From NCBI RefSeq assembly GCF_002917095.1, contig NZ_PQGA01000008.1, positions 62,001 to 126,000 of the forward strand: 64,000 nt of DNA, given 5' to 3'. The stretch's first letter is position 1. Each line of letters opens with the position of its first letter. The notes below the pieces were generated by a model. That model did no database searches and was not told where the DNA came from. It saw only the letters and a program-made list of their open reading frames with translations. The DNA is from Paraburkholderia eburnea. GTDB lineage: Bacteria; Pseudomonadota; Gammaproteobacteria; Burkholderiales; Burkholderiaceae. Positions 8,546 to 17,808 of the stretch are shown here, piece by piece. A program made the position numbers and the translations under genes.

Positions 8546-9433
8546 ATGCTCAGCGTGAGAAAAGCTGTGTTTCCGGTCGCCGGCTTCGGCAGGCGATTTC
8601 TTCCCGCGACCAAAGCTAGTCCCAAGGAGATGCTACCCGTCGTCGACAAGCCGCTGGTTCAGTATGCGGTCGAAGAGGCCGTCGCCGCGGGCATCACGCA
8701 ATTGATCTTCGTGACCGGTCGCGGCAAGCGGGTCATCGAGGATCATTTCGACAAGTCATACGAAATCGAGCAGGTGCTCAAATTACAGGGCCAGCAGGCT
8801 TTGCTCGATCTCGTGCAGAACATCAAGCCGAGCCACGTCGAGTGCGTCTATGTGCGGCAACCGGAGCCGCTTGGGCTCGGGCACGCGCTCCTATGCGCCG
8901 GAAAACTGGTGGGAAAGGAGCCGTTTGCGGTTGTGCTGGCCGACGATCTGCTCGTCGGCGAACCACCTGTCCTTGCACAAATGGTGCGGGTGTTCAGTCA
9001 CTACGACTGTTCGGTTGTGGCCGTCAAGGAGTTCGAACCCGAGGAGTCTTCGGCCTATGGCGTCGTGAGTGGCCGCTACTGGGACGAACGGGTGATGAGT
9101 ATCGGCAAGATAGTCGAAAAGCCTGCGCCGGACGCGGCGCCATCGAACATCGGGGTGGCCGGCCGCTACGTGCTGATGCCCAGTATTTTCCGGCATTTGC
9201 GCGCACAACTACCGGGCGTGAACGGCAAGCTCGAATTGAGCGACGGCATCCAGTCCATGCTCAAGGATGAGCAGGTGCTCGCCTATAACTTCGACGGTAC
9301 CCACTACAATTGCGGCACCAAGCTCGGCTACCTCAAAGCGACCGTGGATTTTGCCCTGTGCCACCCGGAACTGAGGGGATCTTTCGATGCATGGCTCCGG
9401 GAGCGCATATGCGACGGGAATGCTGCACGGTGA
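8546..9433 (+). CDS. galU: UTP--glucose-1-phosphate uridylyltransferase
   Basis: A 295-aa cytoplasmic GalU making UDP-glucose from UTP and glucose-1-phosphate. The N-terminal nucleotide-binding motif GFGRRFLPATKASPKEM, the VVLADDLL region, and the C-terminal GKLELSDGIQSML and YNCGTKLGYLKATVDFAL segments are all present, and the length is normal. UDP-glucose is the substrate of bacterial cellulose synthase, so its position at the head of an operon containing bcs-derived genes is functionally sensible and suggests it came with a cellulose locus. It may be a second galU copy beside a housekeeping one. The downstream chimeric gene starts inside its last 47 bases. Confidence 0.93.
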   Translation: MLSVRKAVFPVAGFGRRFLPATKASPKEMLPVVDKPLVQYAVEEAVAAGITQLIFVTGRGKRVIEDHFDKSYEIEQVLKLQGQQALLDLVQNIKPSHVECVYVRQPEPLGLGHALLCAGKLVGKEPFAVVLADDLLVGEPPVLAQMVRVFSHYDCSVVAVKEFEPEESSAYGVVSGRYWDERVMSIGKIVEKPAPDAAPSNIGVAGRYVLMPSIFRHLRAQLPGVNGKLELSDGIQSMLKDEQVLAYNFDGTHYNCGTKLGYLKATVDFALCHPELRGSFDAWLRERICDGNAAR

Positions 9434-11177
9434 AAAGAAGCGGTGCAAGGTGCGCCCGGGCGTGTTGTCAAACGCGCTTCTCGCCAGTGATCGCGTCGAC
9501 AACCCGTGGTTCGGCAAAGGGTTGTCGTTCTTCCAGCGCATCTGCTACAGCAACGCGATGCTCCACTTCTTCTACGGCATTCCGCGGCTTGTGTTCCTGC
9601 TGATGCCGGGCGCGTACCTGTTCTTCGGTCTGCACATGATCAATACGCGGGCCACGATCATCCTTGCGTACGTGCTGCCGTACCTCGTCACATCGAATCT
9701 CGCGAACTCGCGCATTCAAGGTCAGTATCGTCACTCGTTCTGGGCCGAGGTCTATGAGTCGGTGCTCGCCTGGTACATCATCCTGCCAACCACGATGGCG
9801 CTCATCAACCCGAAGCTGGGCAAATTCAACGTCACCGCGAAGGGCGGCCAGATCGACGAGGGATACCTCGACTGGACGATCTCGAAGCCGTATCTGGTGC
9901 TGCTCGGCATCAACGTCGCCGCGATGCTCGCGGGCGTGTTCCGGATCGTGTTCCTGCACAGTTCCGAGCCGGAAACCGTGCTGATGAACATGGCGTGGGG
10001 CGCCATCAACATGATCGTGCTCGGCGCGGCGGTCGGCGTCGCGCAGGAAGCGCGCCAGGTGCGCGTGTCGCACCGCATCCCCCTGCACGTGCCGGCCACG
10101 CTCCTCCTGCCCGATGGCCGCACGCTCGCCTGCACCACGTCGAACTACTCGGTCGGCGGCCTCGACCAGTTCGACATCATCGTCATTCACATATGCTCGC
10201 TGTCGTGGGACGATCTCGACGTCGTGAACGCACGCAACAGCCCACTGTTCTCGCGCTTCGACTATGTGTTCCAGAACTTCAGCGGCGCCGCAAGCTACAG
10301 CGGACCCGCCGCGCTGCGTGTGCTGCGCGCCGCCTGCGGGCAGGAAGCCCACCGCGACCTCTACGGCCCGGCGCCGGCGCAGTGCCACCTGTTCGCGGAC
10401 CTCGCGCAGCTCGGCTTCACGCCGCAGGCATTGCTGAACCACAACGGCCAGTTCGACGACTTCAAGGGCATCGTGGAGCGTGAAACCGGCGTGAAGTTGC
10501 TCCCCAACGACGGCTTGCCTGTCGTGATGCGCGAGTTCGACAACTCGCCGCTCGTGGGCGACTACGCCGTGCTGTCTCGCTGGTATCAGCAGCGCCTCGC
10601 CGCCGGCGGTGGCCCGGTCGCGCTCTACTACAACACGGTCACGCTGCACGACGGCAACCGCATTCCCGGCAACAACATGAACAGCCTGCAGTCGTACCCG
10701 CTGCGCCTGAAGATGCTGCTCGACGACATCGACAAGCTGATCGACCTCGTGCAGCAATCGGGCCGCAAGGCCGTGCTCGTTTTCGTCCCTGAACACGGTG
10801 CCGCGCTGCGCGGCGACGCCAACCAGATCGCCGGCATGCGCGAGATTCCTACGCCGCGGATCATTCACCTGCCGGTCGGGGTGACGCTGATCGGCCTGCC
10901 CAAGCCGAACGGCGTGACCGGCGCCGCCAGCGCGCCCGACGCACCGCACACGGCAATCAGCATCGACACGCCGACCAGCTTCCTTGCGCTCGCGCAATTG
11001 CTGGCTAACCTCGTTGCGCAAAACCCGTTCGCCCCACAGGCGCCACCTCTCGCGCAGTACGCACAGAACCTGCCGCAAACGCGCATGGTGGGCGAAAATG
11101 AAGCGACGATCACACTGACGACGCCGACCGGCTATGTGATCCGTACCTCGGACAACGTCTGGATGGAGGGCAAGTGA
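9387..11177 (+). CDS. Chimeric BcsA (membrane/PilZ part) - BcsG (phosphoethanolamine transferase) protein
   Basis: A 596-aa open frame made of two cellulose proteins. Residues ~36-258 match the C-terminal half of BcsA: RVDNPWFGKGLSFFQRICYSN, FHF-type helix region, NSRIQGQYRHSFW, GKFNVTAKGG, then the start of the PilZ domain with the c-di-GMP motifs RVSHR (RxxxR) and NYSVGG. The glycosyltransferase domain is absent. Near base 10163 it switches in frame to the catalytic domain of BcsG (residues ~259-596), keeping the ICSLSW cysteine, the SYSGPAA serine nucleophile and the VPEHG Glu-His of the zinc site. BcsG's own N-terminal helices are missing. No bcsB, bcsZ or bcsC is present. Start at ATG 9387 is favoured by GAGGGG 8 bases upstream. 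Either a deletion scar or an expressed hybrid enzyme. Confidence 0.8.
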   Translation: MHGSGSAYATGMLHGEKKRCKVRPGVLSNALLASDRVDNPWFGKGLSFFQRICYSNAMLHFFYGIPRLVFLLMPGAYLFFGLHMINTRATIILAYVLPYLVTSNLANSRIQGQYRHSFWAEVYESVLAWYIILPTTMALINPKLGKFNVTAKGGQIDEGYLDWTISKPYLVLLGINVAAMLAGVFRIVFLHSSEPETVLMNMAWGAINMIVLGAAVGVAQEARQVRVSHRIPLHVPATLLLPDGRTLACTTSNYSVGGLDQFDIIVIHICSLSWDDLDVVNARNSPLFSRFDYVFQNFSGAASYSGPAALRVLRAACGQEAHRDLYGPAPAQCHLFADLAQLGFTPQALLNHNGQFDDFKGIVERETGVKLLPNDGLPVVMREFDNSPLVGDYAVLSRWYQQRLAAGGGPVALYYNTVTLHDGNRIPGNNMNSLQSYPLRLKMLLDDIDKLIDLVQQSGRKAVLVFVPEHGAALRGDANQIAGMREIPTPRIIHLPVGVTLIGLPKPNGVTGAASAPDAPHTAISIDTPTSFLALAQLLANLVAQNPFAPQAPPLAQYAQNLPQTRMVGENEATITLTTPTGYVIRTSDNVWMEGK

Positions 11178-11380
11178 TGCCACACCGAAAGTCCGCACCG
11201 GATCTGACCGGCCCCAACGATATCGTCCATCTCGCAGGCCATCTCGACGGTTTCGACCCGGCGCGCTATTTCGACCGGCAGACCGAGGACGCCTGGCGCC
11301 ACGCGGCCCGTCGCTGGCCGAAGCTCGCGGCGATACTGGGGCTGGACGCCGGGCGCGGCCGCCGTTCGTCGCCGGATTAA
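11177..11380 (+). CDS. BcsR-like small cellulose-biosynthesis protein
   Basis: A 67-aa soluble protein. The segment NDIVHL, the Tyr-Phe-Asp around residue 32 and the ARRWPKLAAIL ending line up with E. coli BcsR (NDIVAL, Y-D, KRWPLLAEF). In Enterobacteria BcsR works with BcsQ to promote assembly and activity of the cellulose synthase complex. The start ATG overlaps the stop of the chimeric gene in a TGATG arrangement, so translation is coupled. Its survival next to a broken bcsA is notable. The identification rests on a short match and is moderately certain. Confidence 0.6.
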   Translation: MPHRKSAPDLTGPNDIVHLAGHLDGFDPARYFDRQTEDAWRHAARRWPKLAAILGLDAGRGRRSSPD

Positions 11381-11404
11381 CGTACCGATCAAGGGATAGT
11401 TCAC

Positions 11405-11833
11405 GTGCCCAACCTGCTCGCCCTCTACTTCGCCCTGCCTGGACTGCGCCTGTGCATGCCTCTTGGTCATGTGACCAAGGTGCTGGCCCTGATGGCGCTG
11501 CAGGAGGTGCCTTCGGCGCCACAGCACTTCGTCGGGCTGCTCAACCTCGGTGGCGAGGCCGTGCCCGTCATCGACCTCGGCCGGCATCTGCAGCGACCGG
11601 CTTTCGCCTGGCATACCGATACGCCGGTCGTGCTGTGCGAGACGAACGGGCGACGCTGTGGCCTCGTCGTCGAAAGCGTGGACGGCGTGAGGCTCGTCAG
11701 TGGGCGCCGGCGGCGCGTCGACGAAGTCGTGCGCGACACGCAGGCGCCGTTCGTCACCGTGTTCGACAACGGCGACGGCCTCGTCTTCATGCTCGATACC
11801 GAAGCCGTCCTGGCGGATTTGCTTCCAGCCTGA
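11405..11833 (+). CDS. cheW: CheW-like coupling protein (WspB position)
   Basis: A 142-aa single-domain CheW protein (AGLLNLGGEAVPVIDLGRHL-type core at residues 38-60). It should bridge the chemoreceptor and the CheA kinase in the cytoplasm. The start is GTG at 11405, supported by AAGGGAT upstream. First gene of the chemosensory block, 24 bases after the BcsR-like gene and 7 bases before cheR. Two CheW proteins in one operon is the pattern of the Wsp surface-sensing system (WspB and WspD). Confidence 0.85.
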   Translation: MPNLLALYFALPGLRLCMPLGHVTKVLALMALQEVPSAPQHFVGLLNLGGEAVPVIDLGRHLQRPAFAWHTDTPVVLCETNGRRCGLVVESVDGVRLVSGRRRRVDEVVRDTQAPFVTVFDNGDGLVFMLDTEAVLADLLPA

Positions 11834-11840
11834 GCCCATC

Positions 11841-13361
11841 ATGTCAAACGTTACCCTCGACGCAGACAAAGCAGGCTGGATGCACGACCTGCGCTCGCTG
11901 ATCGAGCGCCGCGTCGGATTGCGTGTCGCCGATCACCAGCGAGAGCAACTGGCCCGGATTGCGGCGGAGGCTTGCGGGCGCTTCGGCTACGCGGATCCGC
12001 CTGAGTTGCTGCGAGCGCTGTCCACGGCACCGGACGACGCGCCCGTCGTCGAACATCTCATCGCGAACGTCACGATCGGCGAAAGCCATTTCTTCCGCGA
12101 CCGCGCGCAAATGGCCTTTCTCGAACAGGAGTTCTTGCCCGACCTGATTGCGCGGCGGCAGAGCAGCAGCCGCACGCTGCGCATCTGGAGCGCCGCCGCG
12201 TCGGAGGGCCAGGAGCTGTACTCGGTCGCCATCATGCTCGACGAGCTGATCGACCGTCCCGACGACTGGAACCTGCATCTGCTCGGCACCGACCTGAACG
12301 TGGAGGCACTGCGCAGGGCCACCGAGGGCGTCTATTCGAACTGGAGCCTGCGCGGCCTCAGTAACATCCGAAGGCTGCATTACTTCGACTCCACCGGCAA
12401 ACACGACACCCGGCAAGTGAAGGCCTGGATGCGCACCCGAGCGCGCTTCATCTACCAGAATCTCGCGGCGGACACGTTCCCCTCGATGCTGAATGACCTG
12501 CACGCGATGGACCTGGTCCTGTGCCGCAACGTCTTTATCTATTTCGATGCCGTGCGGGTTCGCGAGATCCTGCAGCGCATCGTCGCGACGCTGGCGCCGG
12601 GCGGGGTGCTGCTGCTCGGCGCGTCGGATCTCGTCAATCCGCAGATCCCGGGCCTCGACATCGAGATGCGCCCCGGAATGTGCTTCTACCGCAAGCCGCT
12701 GCAGCACGCGTCGCCGCAAACGCCCACGCCGAAGCGACCCAACAAGCCAGCCGTGCCAGGCTCGCTGGGCGGCGCGCGCCACGCAGCGGGTTTGCCGTCG
12801 GGTAGCCGTCCTGTGGCGAAGGCGTCGCGCCCGGCGGTTGCCGACCGTCACGCCGACTTCCTCGCTACCTTGCAGGAACAGGTAGCCGCGCAACGCTGGC
12901 AGGAGATCGCCGAATTCGCCGAACGGGAGGCAGACCGCTTCGCGACGAGCAGCGAAGCCTCGCTCGCGGTGGCCCGGGCGCTCGGCAACCTGGGACAGCA
13001 GGACGCGGCGCTGCGCTGGTGCGAACGCGCGCTGCCCCTTGCGGCGACCGACCCGGATGCGCATTTCCTCCACGCGTTGCTGTTGCAGGAGGCCAGTCGC
13101 GTCGAGGAGGCATTGAAGGCCTTTCGGCGCGCCATTTTCCTGCAGCCGGACTTCGTGCTGGCGCATTACCAATACGCACTGCTACAGTTGGGCGCGGGGC
13201 GCCGCGAAGGCGGCCTGCGCAGCCTGTACAACGTGCGCAACCTCCTGGCCGCGGCCCCAGCGGACCGCGCGCTGCAGGGCGCGGAACACATGAGCTGCGG
13301 GCGTCTTGCCCAAATTATCGACAACGAACTGTCACTCCATCATGAGTCCCGCCCCGGATAA
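11841..13361 (+). CDS. cheR: CheR receptor methyltransferase with C-terminal TPR (WspC-like)
   Basis: A 506-aa protein. Residues ~10-80 form the CheR N-terminal helical domain. Residues ~85-290 form the SAM-dependent methyltransferase, with IGESHFFRD, WSAAASEGQELYSVAIML (SAM site), LLGTDLNVEALRRA and DLVLCRNVFIYFD. A proline-rich linker leads to tetratricopeptide repeats (residues ~340-500; ARALGNLGQQDAALRWCERAL). This architecture is that of WspC, which methylates the Wsp receptor. It should set adaptation of the globin-coupled receptor encoded two genes downstream. The ATG at 11841 is the start; the 3' end overlaps the next cheW by 20 bases. Confidence 0.88.
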   Translation: MSNVTLDADKAGWMHDLRSLIERRVGLRVADHQREQLARIAAEACGRFGYADPPELLRALSTAPDDAPVVEHLIANVTIGESHFFRDRAQMAFLEQEFLPDLIARRQSSSRTLRIWSAAASEGQELYSVAIMLDELIDRPDDWNLHLLGTDLNVEALRRATEGVYSNWSLRGLSNIRRLHYFDSTGKHDTRQVKAWMRTRARFIYQNLAADTFPSMLNDLHAMDLVLCRNVFIYFDAVRVREILQRIVATLAPGGVLLLGASDLVNPQIPGLDIEMRPGMCFYRKPLQHASPQTPTPKRPNKPAVPGSLGGARHAAGLPSGSRPVAKASRPAVADRHADFLATLQEQVAAQRWQEIAEFAEREADRFATSSEASLAVARALGNLGQQDAALRWCERALPLAATDPDAHFLHALLLQEASRVEEALKAFRRAIFLQPDFVLAHYQYALLQLGAGRREGGLRSLYNVRNLLAAAPADRALQGAEHMSCGRLAQIIDNELSLHHESRPG

Positions 13362-13932
13362 GCCGCCGCTCTCCCCCCTCGCCGCGCTGCTGGCCATCCC
13401 CGAAAGCGCGAAGCTGCTGCAGCGTCGCGCGCGCGAACTCGCACAACCGCCCGAGCCCGTGGCGCCGCAGCGGCTCGAACCTTACGTGCGTTTCTGGCTT
13501 GGCCGCCAGGAGGAGTACGGCGTGCCGTACTGCATCGTGGACGAAGTGCTCATGGTCGAGCACGTGGCGCGCGTGCCCTGCGCGCCTCCGGCCTTCTCCG
13601 GCGTCATCAACCGACGCGGGCAAATGCTGCCCGTGCTCGCGCTGGCGCGCCTGTTCGGCCTCGAACCCGGCCCCGCTCCCGATGCCGGGACCGCCACCGG
13701 CGCCTCCAAAATCGGCATCGTGGTCGTCAGCGCGGCCGGACTCACTATCGGCCTGCACGTCGACGAGCCGATCGACATCGACACCTATCCGCTCGACACG
13801 CTTGGGCCGCCGCCGCCCACCCACGGCAAGCTGCCACCCGCCTACGTGACCGGCCTGCTGAAGAGGCGGATCACGCTGCTCGACATGGATCGGATCCTTT
13901 CCGACCTTAGCCCCGAGGAACGCCACGAATGA
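13342..13932 (+). CDS. cheW: CheW-like coupling protein with N-terminal extension (WspD position)
   Basis: A 196-aa protein: a ~45-residue Pro/Ala-rich N-terminal tail and then a CheW domain (YVRFWLGRQEEYGVPYCIVDE, VINRRGQMLPVLALARLFGL). The second coupling protein of the operon, in the place occupied by WspD in Wsp systems. The start ATG lies 20 bases inside cheR and the gene overlaps the following receptor gene by 4 bases, so the three are translationally linked. Confidence 0.85.
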   Translation: MSPAPDKPPLSPLAALLAIPESAKLLQRRARELAQPPEPVAPQRLEPYVRFWLGRQEEYGVPYCIVDEVLMVEHVARVPCAPPAFSGVINRRGQMLPVLALARLFGLEPGPAPDAGTATGASKIGIVVVSAAGLTIGLHVDEPIDIDTYPLDTLGPPPPTHGKLPPAYVTGLLKRRITLLDMDRILSDLSPEERHE

Positions 13933-15440
13933 ATGCTGAATCCCACGACAGCCGCCAGTTCCACGTTTCCGCCGCCGAACGTGAGCTGCGCCTGCGTTTC
14001 ATCGGCTTCACCGAGACCGACGCCCAGTTGCTGCACGAGCTGGAACCCGTGGTGAAGCCACACGCGGAGCGTATCGTCGACGCCTTCTATGCGAACGTCG
14101 CCCTGCATCCCGTCCTGCTCGACATCATCGAGCGCGCCGGCTCCACCGTCGAGCGGCTCAAGGCCAAGCAGCGCACCTACCTGCTGGAGATGTTCGGCGG
14201 TGACTACGGCGAATCCTATTTCGCGCGGCGACTCGGCATCGGCGTCGTGCACAATCGAATCGGACTCGGGCCGCAGTGGTTTCTCGGCAGCTATGCAGGC
14301 TACACCCGTATGATCGTGCCGCTGATCTCGCGCCGCTACCGCTGGCGGCCGTTCAAGGCCGAACGAGCGATCGAGGCATTCAACAAGATCATCAGCCTCG
14401 ACTCCCAGCTCGTCATCGACACATACGTGCACGGCGTCACCTCCGAGCTGAGCGGCGCGCTGTCCGACTACACGGCGTTCGTGGAGCGCGTCGCCGCTGG
14501 ACAGCTGGACAGCCGGGTCGCGCTGCCCGCCAACAAAGAGCTGGCCCGCCTCGGCCTGCGCCTGAACGAGATGACCACGAGCCTCTCGGAGATGGCCTCG
14601 CGCACCGGCAACGCCAGCCACCGGCTGACCAGTATGGTGACCGGGCTTCTGGACGCCGTCGGCGTGCAGTCGTCGGGCGCGAGCCAGCAGGCCGCAGCCA
14701 TCAACGAGACCACCAGCACCCTTGAGGAAATCCGCGCAATCTCGCGCCAGACCCAGGAAAAGGCCGAAACACTGGGCGTGACGGCCGAGCGCACGCGTGC
14801 CGAGGGCGAACGCGGCGCCGAAATCGTCGACAAGACGGTGCATGACATGGAGCTGGTGCGCGCCCAGGTGGGCGACATCGCCGAGAAGATCCTCGCGCTG
14901 AGCGAGCAGACCCACCAGATCGGAGAAATCACCGGCACCGTCAACAGCCTCGCGCAACAGCTCAAGATGTTGTCGCTGAACGCGTCGATCGAAGCCGCCA
15001 AGGCCGGCGAGGCCGGCAAAGGCTTTGCTGTAGTGGCGGCCGAAGTGAAGGAGCTGGCCGAGCAGTCGCAGCAAGCCACGATCCAGGTCAACGCGATCCT
15101 TCAGGACATCCGGCGCGCCACCGACAAGGCGGTCATGGCGACCGAGGAGGGCAGCAAGGGCGTCGATCGCGGCACGCAGATGGTGCAGATGGTCGGCGAC
15201 GCCATGCAGAGCCTGATGGAAGCGATCCGCGAAGCCGCGCTGTCGAGCCAGCAAATCGTCGCGGCCGTGCGCCAGGAGGGCATCGGCATCGACCAGATCG
15301 CCACGGCCATGCGCGAGATCAACAACGCGACACGCCAGGCCGTGGACTCGACCCAGCAGACGAAACAGTCGGCCGAGCAACTGGGCGCGTTGTCGAGTGA
15401 GATGCTCGACAGCGTGCGCATCTACCGGCTCGAGTCCTGA
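13929..15440 (+). CDS. Globin-coupled methyl-accepting chemotaxis protein (HemAT-like oxygen sensor)
   Basis: A 503-aa soluble receptor without transmembrane helices. Residues ~15-170 are a protoglobin domain; H108 in VVHNRIGLGPQWFLGSY is the expected proximal heme ligand of globin-coupled sensors. Residues ~170-230 form a linker/HAMP-like helix, followed by the MCP signalling hairpin with the near-invariant NASIEAAKAGEAGKGFAVVA tip. Known relatives (HemAT) bind O2 reversibly and control CheA. It occupies the place of WspA, which in Pseudomonas is a membrane receptor for surface contact. No NWETF-type C-terminal tether is present (ends RIYRLES). Heme binding and O2 as signal are inferred from the family. 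Confidence 0.88.
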   Translation: MNAESHDSRQFHVSAAERELRLRFIGFTETDAQLLHELEPVVKPHAERIVDAFYANVALHPVLLDIIERAGSTVERLKAKQRTYLLEMFGGDYGESYFARRLGIGVVHNRIGLGPQWFLGSYAGYTRMIVPLISRRYRWRPFKAERAIEAFNKIISLDSQLVIDTYVHGVTSELSGALSDYTAFVERVAAGQLDSRVALPANKELARLGLRLNEMTTSLSEMASRTGNASHRLTSMVTGLLDAVGVQSSGASQQAAAINETTSTLEEIRAISRQTQEKAETLGVTAERTRAEGERGAEIVDKTVHDMELVRAQVGDIAEKILALSEQTHQIGEITGTVNSLAQQLKMLSLNASIEAAKAGEAGKGFAVVAAEVKELAEQSQQATIQVNAILQDIRRATDKAVMATEEGSKGVDRGTQMVQMVGDAMQSLMEAIREAALSSQQIVAAVRQEGIGIDQIATAMREINNATRQAVDSTQQTKQSAEQLGALSSEMLDSVRIYRLES

Positions 15441-15455
15441 TCCCACCGCGAGGCG

Positions 15456-17798
15456 ATGTCCCCCATGAGCTTCGATCCCGAGTTCATGCAGTTGCTGCGG
15501 GAAACCTTCCGGGCAGAACTGGCCGACCAACTGCAACAGATCGCCGACGGGCTGCTCCGCCTTGAGAAAGGCGTTGCGGGTGACGCTCGGCAGGACGTCC
15601 TGAACAGCGTGTTCCGTTGCGCCCACAACATCAAAGGCGCGGCGCGCGGCATCGACGCCACGCACATCGCGGATCTGGCTCACCAGATCGAATCGCTGTT
15701 CAGTGCGTTCCGCTCGGGCCGCCCCGTCGAGCCCGCCCTGATCGACCTGAGCCTGCAGGCCGTGGATGCACTGCGCGAAATAGCCCGCACGGATGCCCCC
15801 GATCCTCCCGTCGAACTGATGGCTCGCTTGCGCGAGGCCTCGTCCGAACCCGGGGTGCCCCCCGCTGCGAGTTCCGTCCCGGCGTCGGCCGACACCGAGG
15901 CACGGTTCCGGGCCGCCGCAGTGGCCAATACGCCACCTGCGGCCGCTACGCCGCAGGCCGGGCAGGCAACCCCGCCTTCCGCACGGGTGCCCCCGGAAAC
16001 GCCAATGGCCAGGCCGGAGAGACGCGCGCGCCCGCGGGGCGAGGATGCCGATCAGGAAGCCTTGCGGATCGCCCCGGGCCGGCTGCAGCGCATCGCGGCA
16101 CTGGCCGAGGATCTGCAGATGGCAAAGATCGCCATGAGCGAGCACTTCCAGGACGTGCAGTCACTCGAACGGCAGTTGAGCAAGCTCGAAACGCTGCTGC
16201 AGCCCTGGCGCAATGTCGTTCGGGGGCTGCGTACGCAGGACGCCGCCGCATCCGGGCTCAGCCAGGCGGCCAGGGACGCACTACCTGCGCTGATCCAGTT
16301 GCGCCGCCACGCGGCCGCGCTGGGCAAGGGCATGCGCGCCACGCTGAACCGCACGAGTCACTTGAGCGCAGCCCTGCAGGGCGATATCCGGCTGCTACAA
16401 CTGGTACCCGTCGCCAACCGGCTGCGGCCCATGGCCCGTGTGGTACGCGACATTGGCCGCGAGCTCGGCAAGACCGTCGAACTTCATATCAGTGGCGACC
16501 AGATCGAAGTGGACCGGGCCGTGCTGGACGGGCTGCGCGATCCGCTGATGCACTTGCTGCGCAACGCCGTCGATCACGGGCTCGAAACGCCGGACGAACG
16601 CCGCGCTGCGGGCAAGGACGAGACCGCCAACATCTGGCTCGATGTCGCCCGCGTGGGTGGCCAGGTCCTGCTGACGGTCCGCGACGACGGCCGCGGCATA
16701 GACGCGGTCAAAATTGGCGAAGTCGCGTTGCGCAAGCAGTTGATCCAGGCGGACGAACTCGCGCAAATGGACGAACAGGCGATGCTGGCCCTGATCTTCC
16801 GGCCCGGGTTTTCGAGCCGGGAGGCCGTCACCGAGCTGTCGGGCCGCGGCGTCGGTCTGGACGTAGTTATGGCCAATCTGCGCAAGCTCAAGGGATTGAT
16901 ACGGCTCGACACCGTGCCGGGCCGCGGCACGACATTCACGCTCGAACTGCCCCTGACCCTCTCCACCGAGCGCGGACTGCACGTACGTGCCGGCCGCGAG
17001 AATCTGCTGATTCCGAGCACTTCCGTTGACCGCGTGGTCGAGGTCGCGCGCCGCGAGATTCTCGAAGTTGCCGGCAGCCAGGCACTGCTGCTGGCAGGAC
17101 AGCCGGTGCCGCTGCGCGACCTCGCCAACACGCTCGAACTGCCCGCACGGGAAGATGCCGAGCCGGACGCCGCATTGCAGGTGGTCGTGGTCTCACGGGG
17201 GTGGTCGCAGGTCGCCTTCCTCGTGGACGAGGTCGTGGGCGAGCGCGAGATCGTGATCAAGCAGCTGCCACCCCCGCTGCATTCCGTTCCCAACATCAGC
17301 GGCGCAACGCTTACCGGCAGCTGCGAGATCGTCATGGTCCTGCACATCGACGATCTCGCTGAACGGGCGCTGCGCGACGAGGCCCGGACCGTCCTGCCGC
17401 CCCTGCACGACGTACAGGCCGAGAGCACGGCCTACGCCCCCCATATCCTCGTCTGCGACGACTCAATCACCACGCGCACGCTGCAAAAGAACCTGCTCGA
17501 GTCGAAAGGCTATCGCGTAACCCTGGCCACAGACGGCCAGATGGGCTGGGAGCTGCTTCAGGGCGGCAGCTTCGACGTCGTGGTCACGGATGTAGAGATG
17601 CCCCGGCTGAACGGCTTCGAGCTGACCGAGCGCATCCGCCACAGCCAGGACCATACGGACCTACCGGTCATCATCGTCAGCTCGCTCGCGAGCGAGGAAG
17701 ACCGCTTGCGAGGCGTCAACGTCGGCGCCAACGCCTACATCGTGAAGAGTGAATTCGAATCCCAGGCGATGCTAGACGCCCTGCGCCAATTAATCTGA
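15456..17798 (+). CDS. cheA: CheA histidine kinase with fused receiver domain (WspE-like)
   Basis: A 780-aa hybrid kinase. H57 in AHNIKGAARG is the Hpt phosphorylation site. A Pro/Ala-rich linker (residues ~130-200) precedes the dimerisation helices. The HATPase domain follows with RNAVDHGLETPDERR (N box), VRDDGRGID and GRGVGLDVVMANLR. A CheW/P5 domain comes next (residues ~505-640). A C-terminal receiver (residues ~655-780) has CDDS, the acceptor Asp in VVTDVEMPRLNG, and VKSEF. This is WspE architecture: the kinase should phosphorylate its own receiver, the downstream CheB and the REC-REC-GGDEF protein. Starts at 15456 or the ATG at 15465; GAGG precedes both. Confidence 0.9.
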   Translation: MSPMSFDPEFMQLLRETFRAELADQLQQIADGLLRLEKGVAGDARQDVLNSVFRCAHNIKGAARGIDATHIADLAHQIESLFSAFRSGRPVEPALIDLSLQAVDALREIARTDAPDPPVELMARLREASSEPGVPPAASSVPASADTEARFRAAAVANTPPAAATPQAGQATPPSARVPPETPMARPERRARPRGEDADQEALRIAPGRLQRIAALAEDLQMAKIAMSEHFQDVQSLERQLSKLETLLQPWRNVVRGLRTQDAAASGLSQAARDALPALIQLRRHAAALGKGMRATLNRTSHLSAALQGDIRLLQLVPVANRLRPMARVVRDIGRELGKTVELHISGDQIEVDRAVLDGLRDPLMHLLRNAVDHGLETPDERRAAGKDETANIWLDVARVGGQVLLTVRDDGRGIDAVKIGEVALRKQLIQADELAQMDEQAMLALIFRPGFSSREAVTELSGRGVGLDVVMANLRKLKGLIRLDTVPGRGTTFTLELPLTLSTERGLHVRAGRENLLIPSTSVDRVVEVARREILEVAGSQALLLAGQPVPLRDLANTLELPAREDAEPDAALQVVVVSRGWSQVAFLVDEVVGEREIVIKQLPPPLHSVPNISGATLTGSCEIVMVLHIDDLAERALRDEARTVLPPLHDVQAESTAYAPHILVCDDSITTRTLQKNLLESKGYRVTLATDGQMGWELLQGGSFDVVVTDVEMPRLNGFELTERIRHSQDHTDLPVIIVSSLASEEDRLRGVNVGANAYIVKSEFESQAMLDALRQLI

Positions 17799-17808
17799 CG
17801 GAGCATCA

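Noticed and set aside
9468..11522. Very long minus-strand open frame opposite the chimera and bcsR/cheW genes
   Set aside because: High-GC antisense artefact: composition is Arg/Val/Glu-rich without any domain, while the forward strand shows clear BcsA/BcsG/CheW motifs.
13842..16145. 767-residue minus-strand open frame opposite the chemoreceptor and cheA
   Set aside because: Low-complexity Gly/Arg/His-rich translation typical of antisense in GC-rich DNA; the forward genes have intact catalytic motifs.
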